Positions 8,169 through 18,144 are shown, counted from the stretch's first letter. The stretch is DNA of 64,000 bases from Merdicola sp963557785 (GCA_963557785.1 CAUWBF010000001.1:186001-250000), one strand, 5' to 3'. Program-made: numbers and translations. The notes: generated from the sequence alone by a model not told the origin.

Positions 8169-9908
8169 ATGCAAAAGATAGTAAAAGATATATTAAAAAA
8201 ATATATAGGACATATAATAATTTTAATTATATTTATGATTATAAATATGTATATTTTAACATTACCACCTAAAATGGTAGGTAAAATTATAGATTTATTG
8301 TATGATATAGAAACTAATAAAGTTCTTATAAATCAGTATATCATATATTTAATGATTACTGTATTTATATTATTACTAACAAGAACACCATGGAGAACTT
8401 TAGCGTCATACATATCAAGAGCATTCGAAAAAGATATGAAAGATAAACTATTTGATCACTTTATGAGAGTAAAAATGAATAACATACAGAATATAAAAAA
8501 TGGAGAATGGATGTCTTATTTTACAAAAGACATAGGAGAACTAAAAGCGTTTTTATATCGAGTTATTTCATACGCTACAAGAGTAGTTATAATATCTATT
8601 ATTGCAATATATACAATGGCACAAGGAATAGATTTAGAACTTACTTTAATTACATTATGCCCAATACTTGTAACAGTGTATATAGTTATCAAACTAAAGC
8701 AACATCTTGAAAATAGTTTTAGAAAGAGTCAAACTAATTTTACAAACCTTTCTCAGTATGTACAAGAGAGTACAGATGGTATAAGAACAATTAAAGCATA
8801 TACAGGAGAAACAAAACAATTAAAAGACTTTATAAGAAAAAATAGGCAATTAAAACAAAGTAATAATACTGTAGATGTTTTTTCTACATTATTATCTGTT
8901 AGTATAAATATAGGATTTGGAATTTGTTATGGAATTTCATTAATTTTAGGTTCTAAGCTAGTATTAGAAGGGAAAATAACTATTGGAGATTTTACAGCAT
9001 TTAATGGATATATCGCACTATTTTATGGACCAGTATCTTGGATGCCAACAATTATATCAAGATATAAAAGAGCACAAATATCATTTAGAAGATTAGATAA
9101 GATATTTAAATTAGAAAAAGAAAAAATTACAAGTGAAATTACCAAAGAAAATATAGTAGACGGAGATATAGTAATTCATGATTTATCTTTCAATTATCCT
9201 TCAAACATTGAGGTAGCTTTAAGTAATATAAATATAGTAGTAAGAAAAGGAGAAACACTAGGAATAATTGGTACAATAGGAAGTGGTAAAACTACTTTAA
9301 TGAATTTACTTATGAAATTATATCCTGTACCTAATGGAAAAATACTTATTGGAGGTAAGGATATAAATGAAATTGAAACAACTGATTTAAGAAGAAGTAT
9401 GTGTTATATAACTCAAGATAACTTTTTATTTTCTTCAACATTAAAGGATAATATAAGTTTATTTAATGAAACTTATAAAGAAGATGAAATAAAAGATAGT
9501 ACTAAAAATGCTATCATATATGATGACATAGAAACAATGCAAGATAATATTTATACAATAATTGGAGAAAGAGGTATAGATTTATCAGGTGGACAAAAAC
9601 AAAGAGTTGCAATTTCGAGAGCTTTCTTAAAGAAAAGTAATTTTGTAATATTTGATGATACTTTTTCAGCTCTAGATAATAAAACAGAAGAAAAGCTACT
9701 AGAAAATGTTAAAGAACTTACAGAAGGAAAGACTTGTATAATAATATCAAATAGGATATCTGATATTAAGTCAGCAGACAAAATAATAGTATTAGACTCT
9801 GGAAAAATTGTACAATTTGGAAATCACCAATCATTAATAAATCAAGATGGATTATATAACGAATTTTACAGACAACAATCTTCAAAAGATTTAGAACTTT
9901 TAGCATAA
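8169..9908 (+). CDS. ABC exporter half-transporter, subunit with degenerate Walker B
   Basis: This 579-residue half-transporter has an N-terminal six-helix membrane domain (about residues 15-300) and a C-terminal ATPase. Walker A GTIGSGKTT is near residue 366, the signature LSGGQKQR near 471, and Walker B VIFDDTFSALD near 492. The catalytic Glu after Walker B is Asp here, as in the degenerate half of heterodimeric exporters such as TM287/288, LmrCD or BmrCD. The partner gene follows 33 bases downstream. The substrate (drug, lipid or peptide) cannot be told from sequence. No peptidase domain is fused. Confidence 0.9.
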   Translation: MQKIVKDILKKYIGHIIILIIFMIINMYILTLPPKMVGKIIDLLYDIETNKVLINQYIIYLMITVFILLLTRTPWRTLASYISRAFEKDMKDKLFDHFMRVKMNNIQNIKNGEWMSYFTKDIGELKAFLYRVISYATRVVIISIIAIYTMAQGIDLELTLITLCPILVTVYIVIKLKQHLENSFRKSQTNFTNLSQYVQESTDGIRTIKAYTGETKQLKDFIRKNRQLKQSNNTVDVFSTLLSVSINIGFGICYGISLILGSKLVLEGKITIGDFTAFNGYIALFYGPVSWMPTIISRYKRAQISFRRLDKIFKLEKEKITSEITKENIVDGDIVIHDLSFNYPSNIEVALSNINIVVRKGETLGIIGTIGSGKTTLMNLLMKLYPVPNGKILIGGKDINEIETTDLRRSMCYITQDNFLFSSTLKDNISLFNETYKEDEIKDSTKNAIIYDDIETMQDNIYTIIGERGIDLSGGQKQRVAISRAFLKKSNFVIFDDTFSALDNKTEEKLLENVKELTEGKTCIIISNRISDIKSADKIIVLDSGKIVQFGNHQSLINQDGLYNEFYRQQSSKDLELLA

Positions 9909-9940
9909 TAAATTTATCAAAAAGGGAGAAAATAAAACAA

Positions 9941-11686
9941 ATGAAAAATAAAACATTAAAGAGAGTAATTGATATGGCAAAACCACATAAAAAAACAATA
10001 TTTATTATATCGTTACTTTCAATATTAATAAGTATAGGAGAAATAGCAAGACCATATATTATAGAAATTGGTATAGATGATTTTTTAAGTCAGGGTATTT
10101 ATCAAAAAGGAAATATAACAATTGGAATATTAGGAGCAATATATATAGGAATAGTAGTACTTACAGGTATTATAGATTTTATCACTACTACAACAACAAA
10201 TATGATGGGCGAAGAAATTATATATACGATGCGTAATAAATTATTTAAATATACAATGAATACAAATATTTCCTTTCACGATAAAACGCCGGCAGGAAAG
10301 CTATTCGTTAGAATTATTAACGATGTAGAAGATATATCTATATTATTTAAAGATGTAATAGCCACTTTCGTAAAAGATATTGTATTAATAATTTCAATAA
10401 TTTGTATAATGATATATTTTAGTGTTAAATTAAGTTTAATATCTTTTATAGTAATTCCTTTCGTAATTATGGCCTCATATATCTTTTCAAAATTATTAAA
10501 TAAGATTTATGATAAATCAAAAGTTATAAGAACTAATTTAAATACATTTATTGCAGAAACAATATATGGTGCAAAAATAATAAAGATATTTAATATTCAA
10601 GGTGAAAAACAAAAAGAATATGAGGAGTATACCAAAAATTTTAGAGATACAAGATCAAAAGAAGGAATTATACATTCGCTTTTACAAGGAACCATGACTA
10701 TATTAGAAAATCTTGGAATAGCACTAATTGTAACAGCATGTATAAACAACTGGTTTGATATTTCAATAGGAGTAGGATTTATATATGCTTTTACAACATA
10801 TATAAGCAGATTATTTGAGCCAATAACAAGAATAGTAGAAAATATTGAAACTGTACAAGAAGCATTTGTTTCTATAGATAAAATATATGATTTACTAGAC
10901 CAAAAACAATATCTAGAAGATTTTGAAGATGGTGTTGAACTAAGTAATATAAATGGAAAAATTGAATTCAAAAATGTATGGTTTTCATATGACGACGATG
11001 AAAATTGGATACTAAAGGATGTGAGCTTTACAATAAATCCAGGAGAGAGTGTAGCTTTAGTAGGAAAGACAGGTTCAGGTAAAACGACAATAACTAATTT
11101 AATAAATAGATTTTATAAAATACAAAAAGGTGAAATACTTCTAGATGGAGTAAATATAAACAATATTAATATTAGAAATTTAAGAAGTAATATAGGAACT
11201 ATTTTGCAAGATCCTTTTATATTTGCAAAAACTATAAAAGAAAATATAGTATTAAATAAAGATTTAGATGATTCACAAATAGAAGAAGCAATACAACTAT
11301 CATCAGCCGATGAATTTATAAATTCATTAAGTATGGGAATAAATGAAGTAGCTAATGAAAGAGGAAATACATATTCAGAAGGACAAAAACAATTACTAGC
11401 TTTTGCTAGGGTATTTGCACAAGATCCTAGTATATTTATATTAGATGAAGCAACAGCTAATATAGATACACATACTGAAAATTTAATACAAAAATCTATA
11501 GAAAAAATATCAAAGAATAAAACTTCTATATTTATTGCACATAGATTATCTACAATTGTAAATGTAGATAAAATATTAGTTATACAGGATGGAAGAATTA
11601 TAGAAGAAGGAAATCATAAAGAATTAGTAAATAAAGGTGGATACTATGCAAATTTATATAATGCATATTATGAAAGTTTAGCTTAA
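9941..11686 (+). CDS. ABC exporter half-transporter, subunit with degenerate signature motif
   Basis: This 581-residue half-transporter pairs with the gene before it. The membrane domain spans about residues 18-310. Walker A GKTGSGKTT is near residue 375, Walker B IFILDEATANID near 498 keeps the catalytic Glu, but the signature reads YSEGQKQL instead of LSGGQ. The Asp-bearing Walker B of the first subunit and this altered signature would together form the non-hydrolysing site, and the other two motifs the active site. This complementary pattern strongly supports one heterodimer. It is followed 20 bases later by pepF. Confidence 0.92.
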   Translation: MKNKTLKRVIDMAKPHKKTIFIISLLSILISIGEIARPYIIEIGIDDFLSQGIYQKGNITIGILGAIYIGIVVLTGIIDFITTTTTNMMGEEIIYTMRNKLFKYTMNTNISFHDKTPAGKLFVRIINDVEDISILFKDVIATFVKDIVLIISIICIMIYFSVKLSLISFIVIPFVIMASYIFSKLLNKIYDKSKVIRTNLNTFIAETIYGAKIIKIFNIQGEKQKEYEEYTKNFRDTRSKEGIIHSLLQGTMTILENLGIALIVTACINNWFDISIGVGFIYAFTTYISRLFEPITRIVENIETVQEAFVSIDKIYDLLDQKQYLEDFEDGVELSNINGKIEFKNVWFSYDDDENWILKDVSFTINPGESVALVGKTGSGKTTITNLINRFYKIQKGEILLDGVNINNINIRNLRSNIGTILQDPFIFAKTIKENIVLNKDLDDSQIEEAIQLSSADEFINSLSMGINEVANERGNTYSEGQKQLLAFARVFAQDPSIFILDEATANIDTHTENLIQKSIEKISKNKTSIFIAHRLSTIVNVDKILVIQDGRIIEEGNHKELVNKGGYYANLYNAYYESLA

Positions 11687-11705
11687 TAAAGGGAGGAATT
11701 TTAAT

Positions 11706-13490
11706 ATGGATAGTAAATATAAGTGGAATTTTGAAGACTTATATGAATCAAATAATCAGTTTGAAAAAGATATTAATAAAATATATGAACTTTTAAATGA
11801 AATAGAGTTATATAAAGGAAAAATAGCAGAATCATCTCAAAATATTTATGAATGTTATAAAAAATATGAAGAAATAGTAGAAATATTCGATAAAGCATAT
11901 GCATATGGTATGCTTAAATATCATCAAAATATGGCAGATAATAGCAATATAGAAATATTTAAAAAAGTAGAAACTATAAATGCAGACATTTCTTTAAAAA
12001 CTGCATTTATAGTACCTGAAATAACAGATATTGAAGAAAGTAAAATAAAAACATTTATAAAAGAAAACGATAATTTAAAAAGATATGAAAGACTTTTAAA
12101 TGAAATAATAGAAGACAAAAAGCATGTGTTAAGTAAAGAAGAAGAATCTATTTTAGCAAATTTTTCTGATATATTTAATGCTCCAGAAAACACATATGAT
12201 ATTTTTACAAATACAGAATTTGAATTTCCAAGTATAAAAGATGAAAATGGAAATGAAGTAGAAATAACAGAAGGCTCTTACTCAAAATTTATGGAGAGCC
12301 ATAATAAACAAGTAAGAAAAGATGCATACAATGCAATGTTTTCTTTATATGAAAAACATATAAATACAATATCTGAATTATATTTAGCCAGAGTTAAAGC
12401 TGATACAACTATAAGTAAAATAAGAAAATATAAAAGTTCTTTAGAAAAAGCAGTAAAAAATGATGATGCAACTATAAAAGTGTATAATAGTTTAATTGAT
12501 GTTGTAAATAAAAATTTAGATGTGAACTACAAATATATTAAACTAAAAAAACAAATGTTAAAAACAGATGAATTTCATAAATATGATATGTTTGTAAACT
12601 TATATAAAGATACTAGTACAGATATAGAATATGAAGATGCTAAAAAGACAGTTTTAGAAGGATTAAGCATACTAGGAGAAAAATATACAAATAAATTAAA
12701 GGAAGCATTTGAAAATAGATGGATAGATGTCTATGAAGAACCAAATAAAAGAACTGGAGCATATAGTTGCGGAGTTTATGGAGTACATCCATTTGTATTA
12801 ACAAATTTTAAAGGCTCAACCAGAGACGTAAGTACAATAGCACATGAATTAGGACATTCTATGCATTCATATTATTCTAATAGTTCACAAAATGCATTAG
12901 AGGCAAATTATACAATAATGGTAGCAGAAGTAGCATCAACAGTAAATGAAATATTGTTAAGTCAATATCTAATAGACAATGAAAAAGATTTAAACAAAAA
13001 AGCAGCTTTAATAAATGAAAGAATAGATGACTTAAGATCTACTTTAATAACGCAATCTATGTTTGCAGAATTTGAAAAAATAGTACATGAAAGAGTAGAA
13101 AACAAAGAAATAATTACTTCAAAAGAATTATGCGAAATATATTATAATCTATGTAAAAAATATTTTGGAAATGAAGTAATATTAGATGATAAAGTAAAAT
13201 ATGAATGGGCAAGAATACCACATTTCTATAGCTGTTTTTATGTGTATAAATATGCTACAGGAATATCAGCTGCAATAGCAATAGCAAATAAAATACTAGA
13301 TAAAGAAGAAGGAATATTGGAAAAATATATTGAAATGCTAAAACAAGGTAGAACAAAAAAATCTGTAGACTTATTAAAAATGGTAGGAGTAGATTTAGAA
13401 AGCAAAGAACCATATCAAAAAGCTTTTGATTTTTATAAAGAAAATATAGAAGAATTGGAAAAAATAGTAGAGCTTTTGAACAATAAATAA
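11706..13490 (+). CDS. pepF: Oligoendopeptidase F (M3 family zinc peptidase)
   Basis: This 594-residue cytosolic metallopeptidase cleaves oligopeptides of roughly 7-17 residues. The zinc motif HELGHSMH lies near residue 380, with the third ligand supplied by the downstream MVAEVASTVNE stretch. Both match M3B peptidases, and the length is standard. It has a GGGAGG site and follows the ABC exporter by 20 bases, so the three genes may form one transcript; co-function with the exporter is possible but not shown. Confidence 0.95.
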   Translation: MDSKYKWNFEDLYESNNQFEKDINKIYELLNEIELYKGKIAESSQNIYECYKKYEEIVEIFDKAYAYGMLKYHQNMADNSNIEIFKKVETINADISLKTAFIVPEITDIEESKIKTFIKENDNLKRYERLLNEIIEDKKHVLSKEEESILANFSDIFNAPENTYDIFTNTEFEFPSIKDENGNEVEITEGSYSKFMESHNKQVRKDAYNAMFSLYEKHINTISELYLARVKADTTISKIRKYKSSLEKAVKNDDATIKVYNSLIDVVNKNLDVNYKYIKLKKQMLKTDEFHKYDMFVNLYKDTSTDIEYEDAKKTVLEGLSILGEKYTNKLKEAFENRWIDVYEEPNKRTGAYSCGVYGVHPFVLTNFKGSTRDVSTIAHELGHSMHSYYSNSSQNALEANYTIMVAEVASTVNEILLSQYLIDNEKDLNKKAALINERIDDLRSTLITQSMFAEFEKIVHERVENKEIITSKELCEIYYNLCKKYFGNEVILDDKVKYEWARIPHFYSCFYVYKYATGISAAIAIANKILDKEEGILEKYIEMLKQGRTKKSVDLLKMVGVDLESKEPYQKAFDFYKENIEELEKIVELLNNK

Positions 13491-13532
13491 AAATCTTGTC
13501 GAACTGTGAAATACGAACTTACTAGACTTTTT

Positions 13533-13561
13533 ATGACTTATATGCTATAATAAAATTTGTA
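13533..13561 (+). promoter_or_regulatory. Extended -10 promoter of the 60-aa gene
   Basis: TAGACT (13533-13538) is followed after 17 bp by a perfect TATAAT (13556-13561), with TGC directly in front as an extended -10. Confidence 0.75.
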
Positions 13562-13584
13562 GCAAACAAACAATTATTACAATT

Positions 13585-13597
13585 TCCACAGTGTGGA
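13585..13597 (+). promoter_or_regulatory. Dyad TCCACA-G-TGTGGA in the leader of the 60-aa gene
   Basis: A perfect 6-bp inverted repeat around one G lies in the 5' untranslated region. Its right arm runs into the Shine-Dalgarno region (GGAGAAAGGAAG). It could be a protein-binding operator or a small structure covering the ribosome site; which one is not evident. Confidence 0.4.
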
Positions 13598-13616
13598 GAA
13601 AGGAAGATGAAACAAC

Positions 13617-13799
13617 ATGTATGCTAAACGGTATGCCGCTTATGCGGAAATGGCAGCTTGCCAAAAAACAAGAGAATTTCAGGAGGCATATGCTAAGAAA
13701 CATAGCGGATCGGCTTCTGTACCTTCTATGGTAATGATTATTAAAGATGATGATCTCATCCATGAAAATCAGGAGCCACATGTAGATGTTGCGCTATAA
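13617..13799 (+). CDS. Small hypothetical protein, 60 aa
   Basis: This is an unrecognised 60-residue protein. The first half is Ala/Tyr/Lys-rich and could form a helix (RYAAYAEMAACQKTREF). The second half is acidic (KDDDLIHENQEP). There is no membrane segment. The DNA is about 42% G+C in the lines counted, against about 27% around it, with codons such as GCG, CGG and GCC that neighbours rarely use. The unit has its own promoter, a leader dyad and a terminator. AGGAAG lies 10 bases before this ATG; another ATG at 13607 opens a seven-codon frame that overlaps this start. No homologue is recalled. Confidence 0.6.
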   Translation: MYAKRYAAYAEMAACQKTREFQEAYAKKHSGSASVPSMVMIIKDDDLIHENQEPHVDVAL

Positions 13800-13822
13800 G
13801 TAGCAAAACATTAAACGAAGAG

Positions 13823-13850
13823 AGGGGATGCTTTAGGGCATTCCTTTTTT
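13823..13850 (+). terminator. Terminator of the 60-aa gene unit
   Basis: GGGGATGC pairs with GCATTCC(T), including G-U pairs, around a short loop and runs into six T. Confidence 0.8.
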
Positions 13851-13924
13851 CATATAATAAATTGTTATATAAAATCATTTATGATATAATTCTTAAAAAA
13901 TAATTTATATGGAGGCATTCCTAT

Positions 13925-16900
13925 ATGGGCGAAGTTAAATGGACTAAAGAACAAGAAATGGCTATAAAAGAAAAAGGTTCAAACATACTAGTAGCAGCTG
14001 CAGCAGGAAGCGGAAAAACAGCTGTACTTGTAGAAAGAATAATAAACAAAATAATAAAAGATAAAATAGATATAGATTCTTTATTAGTAGTTACATTTAC
14101 TAATGCAGCAGCAAGTGAAATGAGAGAAAGAATACTAGATGCTATTTATAAGAAAATAGAAGAAATGCCCGATGATGCTAATTTACAAAGACAAATTAAC
14201 TTATTAAATAAAGCGGATATATGTACAATACATGCATTCTGTTTAGAGGTTATAAAAAATAATTTTTATGAGATAGATGTATCACCTAATTTTAGAATAG
14301 GAGATACTACAGAAATAGAACTTTTAAAACAAGAGGTATTAGAAAATTTATTTGAAGAAAAATATGATAATGCAGAAAAAGATTTTATAGAATTAATAAA
14401 TACATATACAGGTTATAGAGGTGATGAGCCTTTAAAAGAAATGATTTTAAATATATATAAATATATACAAAGTAGTCCATTTCCAGAAGAATGGCTGGAA
14501 AAACAAGTAGAGGATTTTAATATAGAAAATAAAGATATAGATTTTGCTGAAACTAAATGGGGAACAATTCTATTAGAAAACAATAAAAACCTTATTAAAG
14601 AAACAATATTAGGACTAAAAAATGTAAAAGAAATTTTAGACCAAAATTATGAGCTGGATAAATTTTCACAGGCAATCAGAAAAGATATAGAAAAATTAAC
14701 AGAAATGTTAGACTTAAATAATTGGGAAGAATTATATAAAGAAGTAAATAATTTCAGCTTTTCAAAATGGCCTATAGATAGAAAAATAGAGTCAAACATT
14801 AAAGATGAGGCAAAAGAAAAAAGAGATAAAATAAATAAAAGATTTAAAACAGAAAAAGATAAACTATTTATATTTTCTTCAAAAGAAGCTATAGAAGATA
14901 TATCTTCTATGTATAAAACATTAAAAACATTAAAAACTTTGATATTAGAATTTCAAGATAAATATACACGTGAAAAAAGAGAAAAGAATATTATAGATTT
15001 TAACGATATAGAACATCTAGCGTTAAAAATATTAGTAAAAAAAGATAACGATGGAAACTATATTTCAACAGAAGTTGCAAAAAAATATAGAGAAAAGTTT
15101 TCAGAAATTGCAATAGATGAATATCAAGATAGTAACTTAGTTCAAGAATATATATTAAACTCTATTTCAAATGGAAAAAATATATTTATGGTTGGAGACG
15201 TTAAGCAAAGTATATATAAATTTAGGCAAGCAAGACCTGAATTATTTCTAGATAAATATACAAATTATAAAGAAAATGAGGCAAATGAATCGGGACTAAA
15301 AATTCAGTTATTTAAAAACTTTAGAAGTAGAGAAAACGTATTAGATGTAACTAATCTTATATTTAAAAATATAATGAGTAAAAAACTAGGGGATATAAAT
15401 TATACTAAAGAGGAATATTTAAATCTTGGTGCAAATTATGAAACACCTAAAAATAAAGATATAGATTATGCAGGAAAAACAGAATTATATTTAATAGATT
15501 TAAAACAAGAAGAAAATAATTACGAAGAAGAAAATGAAGATATAGATGAAACTACATATATAGAAGATTCGGTATTAGAAGCAAAGTTTGTTGCAAGGAA
15601 AATAAAAGAAATAGTAAATAGTAATTATTATATTTTTGACAAAAAACAAGGATATAGAAAAGTAGAATATAAAGATATTGTGATTTTATTAAGAGCGACA
15701 TCAGTACAAGCACCTATCTACGAAAAAGAATTGACAGATTTAAATCTACCAGTTACAAGCGATTCTAGTGCGGAATATTTAGATTCTATAGAAATACAAA
15801 CTATAATGTCCGTTTTAAAAATTATAGATAATCCAATACAAGATATACCACTGGTTACTGTTATGAGATCTATAATTGGAGGCTTTACAGACAATGATTT
15901 AATAGAAATAAGACTAGCAGATAAACATTGTAATTTTTATGAAGCGATTCAAAAAGCCAAAATACAAGTAGGTAATGATTTAAAAGAAAAGATAGAAAGA
16001 TTTTTAGAAGATATTGCTAAATGGAGAGAAGCAGTAGAGTATTTAAGCTTAGATGAATTGATATGGAAAATATATATAGATTCTGGATATTATAATTATG
16101 TTGGACTTATGCCAAATGGAAAATTACGACAAGCAAATCTAAAACTATTATTCGAAAAAGCAAAACAATATGAAAAATCTAGCTTTAAAGGTTTATATAA
16201 TTTTATAAACTTTATAGATAAAGTAAAGCTAAGTAGTGGAGATATGAGTGCAGCTAAAGTAATTAGCGAAAATGAAAATGTAATTAGAATAATGAGTATT
16301 CATAAAAGTAAAGGTTTAGAATTTCCTATTGTTTTCTTATGTGGAACAGGTAAACAATTCAATATGAGAGATTTAAACGAAAAAATATTATTACACCAAG
16401 AATTAGGAATAGGTCCAAGATATATCAATTATGATAGAAAAATTGAATATGATACTTTAGCCAAAGAAGCAATAAAGTTACAAGCTAAAAAAGAAACACT
16501 ATCAGAAGAAGAAAGAGTTTTATATGTTGCGCTAACACGTAGTAAAGAAAAATTAATAATAACAGGATTATCAAAAGATGTACAAAAAGATCTTGATAAT
16601 AAAAAAATGCAACTACAAATATATTCCAATGAATCAGATAACATTAATAGTAGTTTAATTGCTAAAGGAAAATCTTATTTAGATTGGATAGAATATGTAT
16701 ATTTAAAAAATAAAGAAAATGCAGAAGAATATATTACTCTTAATATTATAAAAAAAGAAAGTATTTTAGAAAAAGATAAAGAAGCGGAAACGCTAGAAGA
16801 TAAAAATGAAAAGATAAAAGATAAACTAAGTAAAATAAAAAGTACTAAGGAAATTGATGAAGTAAAAAAAATAATAGAATGGAAATATAAAAATTATCTA

Positions 16901-17572
16901 GCAACAACAATTCCAAGTAAGGCTTCTGTTACAAAATTAAAAGAATTAGAAAATGAGGAACAGCTAAAAGTATTATTTGTTGCAGAGGAACAAAGTAAAA
17001 ATAAAGTAGATAATAATTTACTTCCAAAACCTAAGTTTTTAAATGAAGAAGAAAAATTAACTGCTGCAGAAAAGGGTAGTGTAATGCATCTTATTTTACA
17101 AAAACTCGACATAAGAAAAGAAGGATATAATTTATCACAAATAGATGAATTTATAGAAAAATTATATTCTAAAAATATAATTACAAAATTAGAAAAAGAT
17201 AGCATAAATAAGTATAAAATACTAAATTTTGTTAATTCTAATATATATAAAGAACTTATAGAAGCAAAAAAAATAGAAAGAGAAAAACCTTTTTATATAA
17301 ATATTCCAGCTAAAGAAATTTTTAAAGAGGAATTGGAAGAAAATATATTAGTGCAAGGAATTATAGATTTATATTACATAAATAAAAACGGAGAATTAAT
17401 TTTAGTTGATTATAAAACTGATTATGTTGAAGAAGGAAAAGAAAAACAGTTAATAGAAAGATATAAAAAGCAATTAGAATTATATAAAACAGCTTTGGAG
17501 AATTCATTAGAAAGAAAAGTAGATAAAACCTACATTTATTCAGTTTATTTAGGAAAAGAACTTGATTTTTAA
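13925..17572 (+). CDS. addA: ATP-dependent helicase/nuclease subunit A (AddA)
   Basis: This 1215-residue UvrD/Rep-type helicase-nuclease resects double-strand breaks for recombination. Walker A AAAGSGKT is at residues 25-32, motif Ia VVTFTNAAASEMRERI near 57-72, motif II DEYQDS near 398, and the late helicase motif IHKSKGLEFPIVF near 795. The C-terminal RecB-family nuclease site shows GIIDLYY and VDYKTD near 1144-1163. The length is typical of AddA. Its obligate partner addB normally lies directly upstream but is not in this window. It starts at ATG after a GGAGG site. Confidence 0.95.
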   Translation: MGEVKWTKEQEMAIKEKGSNILVAAAAGSGKTAVLVERIINKIIKDKIDIDSLLVVTFTNAAASEMRERILDAIYKKIEEMPDDANLQRQINLLNKADICTIHAFCLEVIKNNFYEIDVSPNFRIGDTTEIELLKQEVLENLFEEKYDNAEKDFIELINTYTGYRGDEPLKEMILNIYKYIQSSPFPEEWLEKQVEDFNIENKDIDFAETKWGTILLENNKNLIKETILGLKNVKEILDQNYELDKFSQAIRKDIEKLTEMLDLNNWEELYKEVNNFSFSKWPIDRKIESNIKDEAKEKRDKINKRFKTEKDKLFIFSSKEAIEDISSMYKTLKTLKTLILEFQDKYTREKREKNIIDFNDIEHLALKILVKKDNDGNYISTEVAKKYREKFSEIAIDEYQDSNLVQEYILNSISNGKNIFMVGDVKQSIYKFRQARPELFLDKYTNYKENEANESGLKIQLFKNFRSRENVLDVTNLIFKNIMSKKLGDINYTKEEYLNLGANYETPKNKDIDYAGKTELYLIDLKQEENNYEEENEDIDETTYIEDSVLEAKFVARKIKEIVNSNYYIFDKKQGYRKVEYKDIVILLRATSVQAPIYEKELTDLNLPVTSDSSAEYLDSIEIQTIMSVLKIIDNPIQDIPLVTVMRSIIGGFTDNDLIEIRLADKHCNFYEAIQKAKIQVGNDLKEKIERFLEDIAKWREAVEYLSLDELIWKIYIDSGYYNYVGLMPNGKLRQANLKLLFEKAKQYEKSSFKGLYNFINFIDKVKLSSGDMSAAKVISENENVIRIMSIHKSKGLEFPIVFLCGTGKQFNMRDLNEKILLHQELGIGPRYINYDRKIEYDTLAKEAIKLQAKKETLSEEERVLYVALTRSKEKLIITGLSKDVQKDLDNKKMQLQIYSNESDNINSSLIAKGKSYLDWIEYVYLKNKENAEEYITLNIIKKESILEKDKEAETLEDKNEKIKDKLSKIKSTKEIDEVKKIIEWKYKNYLATTIPSKASVTKLKELENEEQLKVLFVAEEQSKNKVDNNLLPKPKFLNEEEKLTAAEKGSVMHLILQKLDIRKEGYNLSQIDEFIEKLYSKNIITKLEKDSINKYKILNFVNSNIYKELIEAKKIEREKPFYINIPAKEIFKEELEENILVQGIIDLYYINKNGELILVDYKTDYVEEGKEKQLIERYKKQLELYKTALENSLERKVDKTYIYSVYLGKELDF

Positions 17573-17590
17573 AAAAATATATTGTATAAT
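17562..17590 (+). promoter_or_regulatory. Promoter of the rimP-nusA-infB operon
   Basis: TTGATT (17562-17567) and a perfect TATAAT (17585-17590) are separated by 17 bp. The -35 box lies inside the end of addA. Confidence 0.75.
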
Positions 17591-17614
17591 AGTCAAAGCA
17601 AAATATATTACTAG

Positions 17615-17639
17615 AAGAGTGGGAACAAATCCCACTCTT
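17615..17639 (+). promoter_or_regulatory. Leader hairpin of the rimP operon
   Basis: A perfect 9-bp stem (AAGAGTGGG / CCCACTCTT) with a seven-base loop lies between the promoter and rimP, followed by a short T-rich stretch. A hairpin of this AGAGTGGG/CCCACTCT form is a frequent sight before rimP in Firmicutes, as I recall. It may work as an attenuator or stability element. Confidence 0.6.
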
Positions 17640-17664
17640 TCTAAGTATAAAGGAGGATATATAT

Positions 17665-18120
17665 TTGGCAAATATAGAAGAAAGAGTAGAAAGTTTATTA
17701 AAACCTATTATAGAAAATATGGGATATAAACTATATGATGTTGAATATGCAAAAGAAGCAAAGAATTACTTTTTAAGAATATTTATAGACAAAGATAATG
17801 GCTCTATAGATTTAGAAGATTGTGAAAAAGTAAATAATGCAATAACAGATATTTTAGATGAAGCAGACTATATTAAAGAACAATATTTTTTAGAGGTATC
17901 ATCACCTGGAGTAGAAAGAGTTATTAGAAAAGATACTCAACTGCAAGAAAATATTGGAACAAATGTAGAAGTCAATTTATTTAAACCAATAAACGGTTCA
18001 AAACAATATCAAGGTATATTAAAAGAATTTAATAATGAAGAAATTATTATAGAAAAAGATAATTTAATTAATATACCAAGAAAAAATATATCATTAATAA
18101 AAACAGTATATGACTGGTAA
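17665..18120 (+). CDS. rimP: Ribosome maturation factor RimP
   Basis: This 151-residue protein is needed for maturation of the 30S subunit. It has the RimP N-terminal domain (SPGVERVIRKD-type motif near residues 76-86) and a C-terminal SH3-like domain. It starts at TTG (17665) behind a near-perfect AGGAGG, and the first residues ANIEERVESLLKPI fit the family start. It opens the operon that continues through nusA, ylxR, ylxQ and infB. Confidence 0.93.
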   Translation: MANIEERVESLLKPIIENMGYKLYDVEYAKEAKNYFLRIFIDKDNGSIDLEDCEKVNNAITDILDEADYIKEQYFLEVSSPGVERVIRKDTQLQENIGTNVEVNLFKPINGSKQYQGILKEFNNEEIIIEKDNLINIPRKNISLIKTVYDW

Positions 18121-18144
18121 TATAAATAAGGAGGAATAGGAAAA

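Noticed and set aside
13545..13781. Minus-strand open frame opposite the 60-aa gene unit
   Set aside because: The plus strand has promoter, ribosome site and terminator around its own frame, while the minus frame has none and its translation is low in information.
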